Of a stretch of 64,000 bases of DNA, positions 30,786 through 45,100 are shown one piece after another. The notes beneath the pieces were generated by a model. The model ran no database searches. It was not told the DNA's origin and saw only the letters and a program-made list of their open reading frames with translations. Source of the stretch: Branchiostoma floridae (Eukaryota; Chordata; Leptocardii; Amphioxiformes; Branchiostomatidae); NCBI RefSeq assembly GCF_000003815.2, contig NC_049990.1:8098758-8162757 (forward strand). The letters are read 5' to 3'. A program made the translations under genes and the position numbers. Every line of letters starts with the position of its first letter. The first letter of the stretch is position 1.

Positions 30786-31922
30786 CTCTGTCTTCTGGCA
30801 ACAGAATAGAATTACTGACTTTCTAACATAATACATGTATACAATAATTTTTTTCTTTTTTTTATACATGTTTTAAACAACAAGTCTACACTCCTACTGT
30901 CTTAACTGTTCCAGAGACACATATAGCACATGTAGCAGCACAAGGTACAAGTCATTTTAAAATAGTAACCGTCTTTAAAATTCCTTATAAAATATATACT
31001 CTTTGGTCAATATACATGTAAAAAATCCCACCCAAACCTGTCCGGTCCCATGACATTCAACATTTTTTGCGTATACCAGCCTGTAGTCCTCCCCACTGGT
31101 CTTTAAAAATACATTTTACATTTACATATACATAGAATTTTCACCTGCGGTGCTTGAGTTGTGTCTCATTATATCCCAACAAGGGACAAGTCTCGTAGAC
31201 AATGCTAATATCTTGCACCGTTTAAGATACATTGATTTTTTTTATATTTCATCTTTATATACACTTTAAAATGTTCATTCACATGAACAGAGCCTGCCTT
31301 TTTTCTGACACTCTCCCATAAAGGGACCTGGAGCTCTTCTTGCTCAACCTGTACACGATAACTTTAAATTTTTTTTCAAATTTCATCTCTATATACACAT
31401 AAAACATTCATACTGTATTCTTACAGACTTTTACCCAAGAAACTCTAGAGACGGATAGCTCATACAAATCTCAGGATACATGTGGCACAAAAAGACCTTT
31501 GAGACCAGGGTTAATGACCTTCCCATCTTCCGTGTCGGTCTTTCCATCTCTGGATCAAATTACCCCTATCATAGATATGGTTCTGTACCATACTTGTTTC
31601 AAACGGGATACAATATCACGTTTGGGAAAGGCAGAGGGCATATGGCTGTGAGAGTGTACCCGTCTATTATGTGTTAACCTGAGTGATCATAATAATGTAC
31701 AAATTGAGCTGGCCAGACAGGCATAGGACAAACCGGTGGAGAACTTTTCTTAAATGTTCTACTACCCCTACGGCTGTCAGCTATAGCTAAGGACTGATAA
31801 CGATGTTTCAAAGTAATTGTTATTCCCTAACGCATCTTCTGCAATACCTTAGCTTTTGAGAATGTACCCTCAACACAACTATTAACATTTCTGTATTGAT
31901 AGCTTAAGGTCAGTGTCGCTCC

Positions 31923-34900
31923 CTAGCCAGCGCGGCGGGTCAGACTCCTCCATCCCTTCCTGAGCTTGGACCGCACCCACTTCTTCGCCCTGCAGTACTT
32001 GCCATGCTTCTTGGCGCTGCCCTGACCAGGCTCCGTGTTGTCATGGCCGGAGACGTCGTGGTCGTCCTTCAGGGTCTCCTCAAGCAGCAGCAGCTCCACC
32101 TGCTTGTCGTCAATCACCGCATCAGTTTCCACGGCAACTCCCAGCTCCTGGGATCAGATGATGAATTCATATGGTAAACCGTAATGTATAGGAAATTGTA
32201 TATAATGTTTTTGCATTCACAGCTGTCGGCCAATCAGAGAACCGCCTATATCTATTCTTTAGGTAAAGCCAATTCCCTGATTTGTCTGACAGCTTGTTAG
32301 AGACTATACCTACCTCAGCCCAGCTTAACAGAGCCTCAGTCCCAAGAAACAATATACATACATTGTATATAATACAGGCTGCAGCACAAGGCTCTGCATA
32401 TGAGAATGTGTCTGAAGATGTTTAGTAGGATTCCTTCGAATTCACTGTACAGAAGAAGCCAGATGATTGCACAATGGATTATAGCACACTTCTGTTAATT
32501 GCACGGAAGCCCCAAATCCCAAACCAGTGTGAATAAAATACACTGGCAAATAAGCAATGCAATTAAGCGGCTTCTACTGTATTTGGTACCCTACATGTAC
32601 CGTTTACTTACAGAGGAGTGTCCTGTCTTAGAGGTGGCCACTGCCAGCATGCATGCAGCGTCCGCTGCAGTCCTCTCCTCGGCGACGCAAGATGCATCAG
32701 TCATGTTGGAGATGGCATCCAGAGAGCAGAGTGAACGGGTGCTGGCCGTCTCCATCCAGGTGTTGGCATCGTCAGCCACGCCCATGCCCACATCCCTGTG
32801 GAAAAGTGTAAAGAAATTTGAACCAGATGCAACAAAGTGAACGATCTTATTCTATCAGAGGGTCTTAATGTCATTGAGTAATAATGGGAGGGACCCATGG
32901 GAAGGACCTGGCAATGTTTAACAGTAAATTGGGGAGGATGGCAATGCTTGATGATAAATCGATGCTAAGTTTGGGCACAATATTAATTGGTGGAACTCAG
33001 CTGAGAACGGCTCTTTGTTGAAAACCAAATGGGCTTCACCTACCAAGCAATATCGCCCTCCATCTCCTTCTTCTCCAGCTCATCTGGCCCCTCGTAGATG
33101 ATGTATGACAGGTCGCTCACGGCGGGAGTTGCAAGCTTCTCAGCGGCGACGGACAAGCCAGACACAGCATCCTCCGAGTGGACCAAGCTCGTGCTCACCG
33201 TACGCGTTTCCATCGCTGTGATGTCATCACCTGCAGCCGCATCCTTCTCTGCATCAACCACAGCAAACTCCCTTTGGAGAAATGTCAAGAAATTTTTCAT
33301 GAAGATGATTGCAATGTCTCCAATTAAGGCCAAGACTCTCCAAGAATCTCATCTCGTTCATCAGAAAATCTAATCTTCGTGTTGAGGTGTTGCCAAAGCA
33401 AGACACTGTAATTGTGCCCCATGAATAGTTTCATCAGCTTTCAAAGGATTGGTACATAAATGAAAAATACAGCTTTGTTGCAAACCAAATGGGCTTTACT
33501 TACCTAGCAACATCACTGTCCTTCTTGTTCTTCTCCAGGTTCTCTGGCCCTTCATAGATGACATAAGACAGGTCGCTCATGGCAGGAGTTGCCAGCTTTG
33601 CAGCATCGACGTACAGGCCAGACACGGCATCCTTGGGGTAGACCAAGCTCGTGCTCACCGTTTCCTTCACGGCGATGTCATCACCTGCTGCCACATCTGC
33701 CACATCAACCACAGCTGGCTCCCTTTGGAGAAATGTCAAAAAAGTTTTCATGAAGATGATTGCAATGTCTCAAAGGCCAGGACTCTCCAAGAATCTCATC
33801 TCGTTCATCAGAAAATCTGATCTTCAAGTTGAGGTGTTGCCAAAGCAAGACACTATAATTGTGCCCCATGAATAGTTTCATCAGCTTTCACGGGATTGGT
33901 ACATAAATGAAAACTACAGCTCTTTGTTGCAAAGCAGATGGGCTTTACTTACCTAGCAACATCACTGTCCTTCTCCTCCAGGTCCTCTGGCCCCTGGTAG
34001 ATGACATAAGACAGGTCGCTCATGGCAGGAGTTGCCAGCTTTGCAGCATCGACGGACAGGCCAGACTCGGCATCCTTGGCGCAGAGCAAGCTCGTGCTCA
34101 CCGTTTCCACCACGGGGATGTCATCGCTGGCAGCCACATCTGCCACATCAACTACAGCAGATTCCCTTTGGAGAAATGTCAAGAAAATTTTCATGAAGAT
34201 GATTACAATCAAATCAGGGCTGTCCACGAATCTTATCCCATTCATTAAAAAATCTAGCCTGGTATCGATTATGCAAAGAGGAGAGAAGTGACTCACCAGC
34301 TATATTACAGCTGGAAAGCAGGCTGCAAAAAATCATCATCATGACATAAAAATGTACTATTTTCCTAATTGCGCTAAAATAGCTCCCTTACTAATTGAGG
34401 TGTTGCCAAAGGTAGTCAGTGTAATTGTGCTCCATAGATAAAATTTAGCTTTCATATGATTGGTAAATAAGTAGAAAATACAGCTCTTTGTTGCAAACCA
34501 AATGGGTTTTACCTACCCATCAACATCACTCTCCTTCCCTTTCTTCTCCAGGTCCTCTGGCCTCAGGACATAGGACAGGTCGCTCATGGCGGCAGTCGGC
34601 ATTGCGGCGTTCTTCTCGCGTGCCGAGACAGACATGCCGGAGACAGCGTCCTGGGAGCCGACTGAGCTCGTGCTCACGGTCTCCATCACGGTGACGTCAT
34701 CACCAGCAGCCATCTTCTTGTCAGTACCAACCACAGTTTTGGGGACCCTTTGGAAAAATGTCAAGAAAGTTTTCATGAAGATGATTGCAATGACAGCAGG
34801 GTTGTCTCCAGAACCCATCTCTCTGTCCCGGGGCAAAAATTTGCTTGCTGTCACAGACGAGAACCTCAACCCTTTCATTCAAAAAATCTAAAAATTAAGA

Positions 34901-37900
34901 ATTAATGTGGGTTTGCAATCCTTCATCAATTTACTTATGGTTTAATCAATTTTTCAAGGCCTGGCTGCGATAAACTCCCTCCCCAAATGAGAGAGAGGAA
35001 CAGAAATTTCCTGAGCACCCCTAGGCCTGTTTTGCCTATTGAATCAGTGAGTCAAACTTGCTGAAGCTTGATGTTTCTGACTTAAGGAGAAGAGAATTGC
35101 TAATACAGTGACCATAGTTCAGGGTCAAGAGAAGTGATCAATGGCCTTCCACTGAGCAAACCCGTTAAATAAAGTCTTAATCTGGAGATAGCCCTGAATG
35201 GGGATTTGTAATAAAGGAGCACTTGAAACAACAGATAAAGGTTCACATGTTCATGAAAATAAAACCACTGCAAACATGTTAAGATTTACAGCATAACATA
35301 TCACAGCACATACCTGACGTGATCACGGCATCCTCCTGCAATGGGCGCCCGAATCTGGACCTGTGTCCACTTGACCTTATCCATCACCCTCTTGTGCTTG
35401 CGCAGCACCTTTGCGTTTTTCTTTTCCAGCCTAAGCAGCTCCTTATAGAGTCCACTGTAGGAAAAACAGATTATTTGTAGTAAATGCTGTGGGTACGTAG
35501 CGTGCATAGGCCCTGCCTCTGGAACTAGAAGCCGTGAGTTCAATTCCGCCTTGGCGCTCACCTGACATGCATCCTACAGGAAAGAGTTTCAGTCCTTAAG
35601 CTAAGGGCACAACCCTAAACTCCGTCCTAACGGCTGCAGCCCTCACCAGAAGTGTGCATGTCGGGTAAGCAACAACCGCGAAGATTAGAACTCCCAACCT
35701 CCTGATCCAGAGGCAGGGTTGCTAACCACTAGACTATGTATATTACGCTACTTGAACTCCTTATGATGAGGAATGGCACAATTGAGACTCGATGCTACAG
35801 ACAGATTGGCATATATTTTTAGATGCCACAGCTCCCATAGTGCAAAGATAGGCAAATATATGAAAGACTGCTTTGCTATTACATGTACTAGAAAGAATAA
35901 TGAAAATCATGATTAGCCCAACTCGATTGTAACACTATATCAAAGACTTGTATTAGCCCTTCTTGTTATGTTAATTAGGATGTTAAGTCTTATTGTATAG
36001 ACCTATTTTGTACTTTGTGTAATAGTCGTTGCCATACATTGTACCATGTACAAATGTCGAGCAATAAAGTTCATCATCATCATTGTTGCACATCAGATAG
36101 ACTCACCTGCTGGCCTTGTCCACTTTCTTCATCTCCTTCCTCCTCTGCACTAGGGAGGCCAACACATCACCCTGTGCCTTTTACAAGGAGAAAGGAAAAA
36201 ATTAGCCTGATTGAATCTCGCTTATAGCAGCCCGCCCAACATTGGCCGGCCAGTTACAGCCCTGGACAGCAGAGTTTGTGTTACACAGACTAGGAAAAAA
36301 TGTACGAATAGCAAACATCATAGTTGAGGACTAATGCCTTAAGTAGAGTAGAATTATGTCTTTTAAATGGGCTGTAAGCAATGGAAATAGTCATTTTTCG
36401 CCAACAATCATTTTTTGTAACTCATTGTCTCTTCATTTCTCTTTGGGAAAGAAATAATAACTGTTTAGTAGCAACTTTGTCACCACCATACAAGACCAAC
36501 TTGATGTATATTTTGAACTTCTTTTACTGTTTTTTTATTTTTATATTTGGAAAATCATTCTACTTTCATGGACAACATTACTCTTTGTAACAGCCTGATG
36601 ATGCCATACACCACAGTCACCCATGTAAGACAAAATCAGCATGATAAAGTAAAGGTTCTGTTACCTCGCTGCCTTTCTTAATCGGCACAACGCTGGCAAG
36701 CTTCTCATGTGGCTTCAAGGAGATGTAGTCGCTCATGCTGGGCACGTGGTTCAGAGACAGCCGCCTCTGGTCAGGGGATGATCGCAGCTCGGTGGTCTTA
36801 TCGAAAAACTCCTGCGCATCATAGTACGCATCCTCGATGACCTCATCCGAGGCATCATAGAACACCTCCTTCTCAACTGTCTTCACATTGGTCTGCTCAG
36901 CAGGGCTTGGCTGGAGAATGATTACATTAATGCTTAAAATCAGCACCTCATGAAAGAAAACATAATACCTGTGTAACTGGGTAAAATTTCTTCTGGACAA
37001 CTAAAGAACCAATCTAAAGTAAAACTTGGAATGTATATTGCAAGTAAGGCTGGTAAATATTCCAGTCCTCCTTGAGCATACTGTCTAGTGCTAAATGTAC
37101 CTTGATTCAAATAAAAGCCTATTAGTAACAGTTCACATTATCAAGATTTACAAGAACATAAAGTGACATACCTCTAGCCTAGTACAATCTGCCGAAGTGA
37201 CCGCTGGCTCAATACTTTCGTTCACTCCGTGGTTTGACTAAGCAAGCAAAAGTATTGAGCCAGCGGTCCCTATGGAGGATGGTACTCAGGCTAGCATACT
37301 TTGTAAATTGTGCAACGTTAGGCAGCAAGTTAGGGTTGGGTTGGTAAATCTTACTGTTTAATGCTGCTGTCTGTTTCTAAGCTACAATCAATATTATAAT
37401 CAGACCAACACTGAATGAGAAGTAGCTACCTTGGCCTTCCCATCTTTAGTCCTATCTCCAGCTCCACTCATCAGCTCCGCTGACTGTGCCACCAGGGGCA
37501 CCCTCTTCCAGAACCTCTGCATAAAGAACAAAATAGTATTTAAAATCCATAAAGACAATAATGCACTCATCTATCATACATAAAAATGTCATACATAAAT
37601 GTCGTCTATGAAATTATAAATGTAAGATCAAACATAATTCTGAATAAAGTTTCAAACGTCAAAATGTCATACAAAATATCTATTAAAGATCAAACATAAT
37701 TTTGAATAAATTTTCAAGTTTCAAATACGAATTATGCAAGATACTAGTATGCTTGACATTGATTGATGTTCCAGAAGTTATAAAATGCTACAGATTCCTT
37801 AGAAACTTAGAAGTAAACTTACGGAGAAACTGATGCCCTTCCTCCACTGCTCGCTGTACCCAGCCGGTCGAGAGGCGGGGACGCGGGGCAAGCTCGAGCG

Positions 37901-37945
37901 TCCGGCCTCTGACTGGGCCTTCCTCATTTTGCTGACTGTATCCAT
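31923..37945 (-). CDS. Array gene copy C: unrecognised protein with FFAT-like motifs and four cassettes
   Basis: Eleven coding exons: 37823-37945, 37430-37516, 36665-36910, 36107-36177, 35314-35454, 34517-34747, 33953-34165, 33504-33722, 33044-33271, 32612-32795, 31923-32147. Borders are GT-AG and the frame is intact, giving 655 aa. The FFAT-like pair is VFYDASD and AYYDAQE. Exon 7 is of the ESAVVDVADVAASDD type shared with D and E but is two codons shorter (DLEEKDSDVA) and ends in AG/GTAAG rather than GG/GTAGG, as if its 3' end had been exchanged with another cassette. Exon 2 has Met where most copies have Ile (AELMSGAG). The last exon lacks one Glu codon (GSAKKHGK), as in copy E. Function is unknown. 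Confidence 0.85.
34254..34323. mobile_element. Deleted remnant of the exon 6-7 intron MITE, copy C
   Basis: Same position as 8504-8614, but most of the left arm is gone, so the hairpin is lost. The right arm (gcaaagaggagagaagtgac, then tatattacagctgg) remains. Confidence 0.7.
37174..37294. mobile_element. Palindromic MITE in the exon 2-3 intron, copy C
   Basis: Orthologue of 11662-11782, 121 bp. Confidence 0.75.
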
Positions 37946-38077
37946 GGTTCAATGAATCAACTACAACGAAATAGAAAAAATTTGATCACAAGAATACAAG
38001 GGCATACAGCTACGGACAGATAAAAAAAGGGGTTATAAAAAGGCAAGATGTTTCTCTAAATAGTACAAACTACAAAT

Positions 38078-38292
38078 TACTGTAAATGCAGAAACTTTCG
38101 CGGTGGTTTCATGTTCGCGGTTTTTGTGGTGGCCGCTTCACCACGAACTTGAAACCACCATGAACATTTTTCCATGGCAATATGAGACTACAGTGCATGG
38201 TTCAAACTTAAAACCATGCGAAAACTTCGGAAAAGTCCTTTTTCCGGCTACCGCAAAATTAAATCCCTGCAAACTTAAATGCATTTACTGTA
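38078..38292. mobile_element. TA-flanked MITE, copy C
   Basis: Orthologue of 12562-12776, 215 bp. Confidence 0.7.
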
Positions 38293-39889
38293 CTTGACAG
38301 GAACTGCAGAAATCAAAGCTTAAATAGGTAAACATCTGATTAAAGAATCAGTGTAATAGCTCAATTGGTAACAGTGATCACCGTAGGATTTTGGGTTCAC
38401 AGGTTCAACCCAAGCCAGGTCTTTTAAAATCTTTATTAACCAAACGTTAACATCGTTATCTTTAGCATCCATTCTTTATCAACTTCTAAAATATTGAACC
38501 TTAGGAAGTAATGAAAGTCTTATATCTGCACCATTACAGGATTACACTGTAGGGTTAGGGTTGATCACATGATGAAGTGGACTGTTATTCGTAGAATTAT
38601 CAAAGAAACATCCAGGCAAAATGGCCAAAAAATCGTCTTGACTGGAACATCCAGTCATTATAACACACACAAAAATATTTTTATGGATACAAGTGTCCTA
38701 TCCGCTATCTATCGATACTGCCAAAGAATTGTTATTGAGAGAAACATCCTGTCATCAGCCTCGCCGATAGAAAACAGACACGCCCCCCTCCCCACACAGC
38801 GCCTAACAGAGTCGTCCTTGTTTCTACATCGTGTACTAGAAACATTTTCCCTCAGCTCCGGTACTGCGTAGCATCTCTCCACGTGTTGCCAGGGTGTTAT
38901 CATGAGGGACATCATCTCCTTGTGGTGTTCAGGGCAATCTCTTCGAGGTGGCGAGCCAGTTTTCCCCCCGAAAAAGTTCTGAACTTTCCCACTGCACAGC
39001 GCGTGTTGAGTTCTAACCCGTGACCCCTGTCCTTGGGTACTTTGGACTGTTACATTTTAGAGAGGGAGACAAATTTTAAACGTCCACCTCTAAATTTACC
39101 TTTTCAGTACTTTCATTCATTCATACCTGTTGTGTGATTATATAAGTTTGATCTAACTTAAACTAAGTTCTAAAGTGAGTACTCTACTCTTGAGGTTAAA
39201 CAAATACTTCGCTTGCTTTTGCTAGTATCACCCCTCTCTATATGTTGTGATCAACAAACGACCTTACGGTAACTTCTAACGTTACTCACTAACTTAAAAG
39301 CCGTGTTTAGTTTCTTATAACAATCAAGACTGCAATCTTTGGAGCCGCCGTCTCCTACTACAGGTCTGAGACGTCAAGTTCATCTTGCCCCAATCAATGT
39401 TGCTAGCCTTTGTGACATCGGAAACTTTTCAAGAGCCAGTGGAGGGTTTCAGTAACATCACCCGAACCAAAAATAAAGTTCAAGATAACGTCAACTGTTG
39501 AGCAAGAACAATGTGACAAGAAGTCTACTTTGTTTAGTCAATTTCACCGAAGTTTCAATAACTTGAGTGAGTTTGGAAAGTTACGTCAAGGACTGAAAGG
39601 ACCTCCTTGGTTACGACGACGATTTGGAGATGAGACACCTTTTTCATGACAACAGTCACTGATTTTCCGGCTGGAAACAACGTCTAGTCTATCATAACGA
39701 AAATAAGTCCTCATTGAGAAAATCCTACCTTTAAATGCAGTCTGACGACGCAAGAAAACCTCGAAAATAACGCTACCAAGAGAAAGCGCGTAAAAACACG
39801 ACTACTTAGTAACTCGCGTTCGAAGTAGAATGCACTGGGAGCATTGTGACGTTATTGCATTGTTGCGCGTATTTATGTCACAATGAGTG

Positions 39890-40140
39890 GTTCGGAAGTA
39901 ACCCTATGACGGTGATGTCATCATGCTTCCCAGAAAGCAATGCGAGGCTAACTTGATTATCTCAATAGTGCCACTGTGTTATAGTCAGAACGTTAAGACT
40001 AGTGTTGTTCAGCAAAACTTTCCAGGTTTTTGCTGGGTCTTTCCGTAAAGTTATGACTCATCTCTTTACGTCACAGTTCTACAATCCCATGGCCCATCAC
40101 AGAGCCAATGTATTGCTCTTTACGGTGAGATAGTGGGCGA
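39890..40140 (-). promoter_or_regulatory. Candidate promoter block, copy C
   Basis: The array copy most like the ATG3 upstream block: the run from ccctatgacggtgatgtcat through cccagaaagcaatgcgag matches almost base for base. It has tgatgtcatca at 39913-39923 and tgactca at 40054-40060, and no TATAAAGG. Confidence 0.45.
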
Positions 40141-40411
40141 CAAAAATGTGACGAAAGGGTCTCGAGGGTCTGGGTTTGAGTTCAAATTTCTAATAATCTG
40201 CTGCAAACACACGATTGATACTAGCATGGCTCAAAAGCGTAAGAAGTGATGTGTTTTGGGTGCAAATTGGTTTTGGGCCCGAGAATCACTTCCTTGTATA
40301 TCAACGTGTTGAAATTGATTCGCCCGTTGACACAGATTCACCGTCCATAGGCGTTCTGTGAGCCGTGTTGCTATGCCTCGCGCGTCGGGTTATTGTAAAA
40401 ATCTCAGTGTT

Positions 40412-40885
40412 ACGATTTTCTTTATTTTTTGCTTGGTTAATCCTAGGTGTATTCTCTTTCCAATAATATCAGTCATTTTCATGACTAAGCTATAAGTGGT
40501 GGGTTTATTTCCACGCCACCTTTTTTCTTTGCATATTTTTTACGTGAAAAAAACTTTCCTCCCCAAAAAATTACGAAAAGTAGAAAGTGAAGAAACTGAA
40601 ACCCGGCTATACGTAAAGCTGTTATTGATACCCTTCATTCCCATATACGGCTTTTCTGTTTTAGATTTATTTTCTTGAAGAGACGGCCTCTCGACTTGAG
40701 GGTGCTTAGCGTCGATTTCAGACCCCAATAAAACTGGAGTGTGCACCAATATTGAGTTCAGTTCAGTTCACCTTTATTTATACTGGTAAGCCCCGTCGGC
40801 CAACATGTAACGGTTCTTCCCGTTAAGGGAGTTAAGTACAATTTTTGCATCTCTGATTCAATGACATGAATCTTGTAACTGGTAA
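40412..40885. other. Short variable segment of the C-D spacer with a LINE-like tail
   Basis: Unlike the other spacers. On the minus strand, 40755-40800 reads cagtataaataaaggtgaac followed by tgaac repeats, which resembles the 3' end of an L2/CR1-type LINE. The remainder (40412-40750) has no supported gene. Confidence 0.45.
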
Positions 40886-40888
40886 GTG

Positions 40889-40930
40889 AACACACACACA
40901 CACACACACATACATACCAAGGACCTCCTT

Positions 40931-40966
<36 letters not shown>

Positions 40967-41000
40967 CACACACACCACCACCACCACCACTACACACACA
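40889..41000. repeat. CA/TG microsatellite downstream of copy D
   Basis: Two CA runs split by ataccaaggacctccttg, plus a CCACCA stretch; same layout as 19692-19812. Confidence 0.85.
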
Positions 41001-41086
41001 AAAAACATCAAACCTTCTTGGCAAAGGCAATCAAAGACAGACCAGAGTTTCTCCTTCCGGGCCATAATACCCTCAATACTGTCCAC

Positions 41087-41092
41087 TTTATT
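41087..41092 (-). promoter_or_regulatory. Candidate polyadenylation signal, copy D
   Basis: AATAAA on the minus strand, about 1.02 kb after the copy D stop; context nearly identical to copy A. Confidence 0.5.
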
Positions 41093-42116
41093 CTGTCTTC
41101 TGGCAACAACTTAAACTTACTGAGTTCCAGTAAGTCATTTTAAAATAGTACCGTCTTTAAAATTCTATATAAAAGATATACTCTTTGGTCAACATGCATG
41201 TACAAAAATCCACCCAAACCCGTCCGGTTCCATGACATTCAACAATTTTTTAGTATACCAGCCTGTAGTACTCCCCACTGGTTTCAAAAATACATTTTAC
41301 ATTTACATATACATAGAATTTCACCCACAGTGTCTCATCATATCCCAGCAAGGGACAAGCTTAAGCCTGGAGACAATGCTAATGCCTTGCACATTGATTT
41401 TTTTTCATATTTCATCTTTATATACACATGAACAGAGCCTGTCTGTTTTCTCACTCTCCCATAAAGGGACCTGGAGCCATTATTGGCTCAAACTGTACAC
41501 CTGATAGATTTCTTTTTTTTTTTTACATTTTGTATTTATATACACATAAAAATTCATCCTGTATTCTTACAGGCTTTTGCCCAAGAAATTCTGGAGACTG
41601 ATGATATACATGTTACACATCCTTAAAAAAATACTTTTCAGACCAGGTCACCTGGGCTTAACCAGTGACTCCAGTGTCTGTCCTTCCATCCCTGGGTAGT
41701 GTTTTGACACTCAATACGGACAGTTTCAACCATTTTGTCCCCTGAGGAATAAATATTGAAACTACATGCTATTCAAACCCATGGTTCACACCTACCATAG
41801 ATATGGTTTTGTCCCATACCATGTTTCAGAGGGTACAATATCACACAATTGGGTAAGGCAAAAAGCTGTGAGGGTGCCAAACCTATCGTGTGTTAACCTG
41901 AGAGACCAAAATGCTGAGCTTGCCAGAATGGCACAAAAATTATTTACAAGGGTTGAGAACTTAAAAATTCTTCATTGCTCTGCTGCCCCTAGCTTAAAGG
42001 ATGTTTCAGAGCAATTTTCATCCCCTAACCCATTCTACTGCAAGCTTTCAGGACTTATCCACCACATAATTAACATTAATATTCCTGTATAGATATCTTA
42101 AGGTCAGTGTCCCTCC

Positions 42117-45100
42117 CTAGCCAGCGCGGCGGGTCAGCCTCTTCCAACCCTTCCTGAGCTTGGACCGCACCCACTTCTTCGCCCTGCAGTACTTGCCATG
42201 TTTCTTCTCGGCGCTGCCCTGACCAGGCTCCGTGTTGTTGTGGTCGGAGACGTTGTGGTCGTCCTTCAGGGTCTCCTCCAGCAGCAGCAGCTCCACCTGC
42301 CTCTTGTCTATCACTGCTGTGGTCTCCATGGCAACTCCCAGCTCCTGGGATTAGATGATGCATTAATACAATAAATCATAATGTGTATGAAATTGTATGT
42401 ATCGTTTTTGCATTCACAGCTGTCAGCCAATCAGAGAACCGCCTATATCTATTCTTTAGGTAAAGCCAATTCCCTGATTTGTCTGACAGCTTTTTAGAGA
42501 CTATACCTACAAAAGTGGAGACCTCAGCCCAGCTTAACAGAGCCTCAGTCCCAAGGAACAATATACATACATTGTATATAATACAGGCTGCAGCACAAAG
42601 GTCTGCATAGGAGAATGTGTCTGAAGATGTTGTGTAGTAGCAAGGAAGTTAACCTCCTTGGTAGCAGGAATCCTTCGAATTGACTATACAATACAAGCCA
42701 ATTAATTGCACAATGGATTATCACACAATTCTGTTAATTGCACAGAATAACCAAATCCCAAACCAGTACGGTCCAGCTGGATGACTTTACTTTGTTGCAC
42801 CAACCGGTTACTTGCACGAAATATGCTGCTAAAATGAGGTGTGCAATTGAGAGGCTTCTACTGTATTTGGTACCCTACATGTACCGTGTACTTACAGAGG
42901 AGTGTCCTGTCTTGGAGGTGGCCACTGCCAGCATGCATGCAGCGTCCGCTGCAGTCCTCTCCTCAACAATGCAGGATGCATCAGTCATGTTGGAGATGGC
43001 GTCCAGAGAGCAGAGTGAGCGGGTGCTGGCCGTCTCCATCCAGGTGTTGGCATCGTCAGCCATGTCCATGTCCATGCCCCTGTGTTAAAGTGTCAAAAAA
43101 TTTGACCTGGATGCAACAAAATGAACAATCTTATTCTATCAGAGGGTCCTAATCAGTAATAATGGGAGGGACCTGGCAATGCTTAACAGTAAATTTGGGA
43201 GGATGGCAATGCTAAATGATAAATTGATGCACAATCTTAATTGGTGAAACTAGGCTGAGAACAGCTCTTTGTTGCAAACCAAATAGGCATTACCTACCTA
43301 GCAACATCGCCCTCCATCTCCTTCTTCTCCAGCTCATCTGGCCCCTCGTAGATTATGTACGACAGGTCGCTCATGGCGGGAGTTGCAAGCTTCGCAGCGG
43401 CGACGGACAGGCCAGACACAGCATCCTCCGAGTGGACCAAGCTCGTGCTCACCGTACGCGTTTCCATCGCTGTGATGTCATCACCTGCAGCCGCATCCTT
43501 CTCTGCATCAACCACAGCAAACTCCCTTTGGAGAAATGTCAAGAAAGTTTTCATGAAGATGATTGCAATGTCTCCAATTAAGGCCAAGACTCTCCAAGAA
43601 TCTCATCTCGTTCATCAGAAAATCTAATCTTCGTGTTGAGGTGTTGCCAAAGCAAGACACTGTAATTGTGCCACATGAATAGTTTCATCAGCTTTCAAAG
43701 GATTGGTACATAAATGAAAAATACAGCTTTGTTGCAAACCAAATGGGCTTTACTTACCTAGCAACATCACTGTCCTTCTTGTTCTTCTCCAGGTTCTCTG
43801 GCCCTTCGTAGATGACATAAGACAGGTCGCTCATGGCAGGAGTTGCCAGCTTTGCAGCATCGACGTACAGGCCAGACACGGCATCCTTGGGGTAGACCAA
43901 GCTCGTGCTCACCGTTTCCTTCACGGCGATGTCATCACCTGCTGCCACATCTGCCACATCAACCACAGCTGGCTCCCTTTGGAGAAATGTCAAAAAAGTT
44001 TTCATGAAGATGATTGCAATGTCTCCAAGGCCAGGACTCTCCAAGAATCTCATCTCGTTCATCAGAAAATCTGATCTTCAAGTTGAGGTGTTGCCAAAGC
44101 AAGACACTGTAATTGTGCCCCATGAATAGTTTCATCAGCTTTCACGGGATTGGTACATAAATGAAAATTACAGCTCTTTGTTGCAAACCAAATGGGCTGT
44201 ACCTACCCAGCAACATCACTCTCCTTCTCTTTCTTCTCCAGGTCCTCTGGCCCCTGGTAGATGACATAAGACAGGTCGCTCATGGCAGGAGTTGCCAGCT
44301 TTGCAGCATCGACGGACAGGCCAGACTCGGCATCCTTGGCGCAGAGCAAGCTCGTGCTCACCGTTTCCATCACGGGGATGTCATCACTGGCAGCCACATC
44401 TGCCACATCAACTACAGCAGATTCCCTTTGGAGAAATGTCAAGAAAATTTTCATGAAGATGATTACAATCAAATCAGGGCTGTCCACGAATCTTATCCCA
44501 TTCATTAAAAAATCTAGCCTGGTATCGAGCCGTAATATAGCTCCCGAGTCTCTTCTCTCCTCTTTGCGTAGTTGCAAAGAGGAGAGAAGTGACTCGGGAG
44601 CTATATTACGGCTGGAAATCAGGCTGCAAAAAATCATCTTCATGACATAAAAATGTACTATTTTCCTAATTGCCCTAAAATAGCTCCCTTACTAATTGAG
44701 GTGTTGCCAAAGGTACTCAGTGTAATTGTGCTCCATAGATAAAATTTAGCTTTCATATGATTGGTAAATAAGTAGAAAATACAGCTCTTTGTTGCGAACC
44801 AAATGGGTTTTACCTACCCATCAACATCACTCTCCTTCCCTTTCTTCTCCAGGTCCTCTGGCCTCAGGACATAGGACAGGTCGCTCATGGCGGCAGTCGG
44901 CATTGCGGCGTTCTTCTCGCGTGCCGAGACAGACATGCCGGACACGGCGTCCTGGGAGCCGACTGAGCTCGTGCTCACGGTCTCCATCACGGTGACGTCA
45001 TCACCAGCAGCCATCTCCTTGTCTGTACCAACCACAGTTTTTGGTACCCTTTGGAAAAATGTCAAGAAAGTTTTCATGAAGATGATTGCAATGAAAGCAG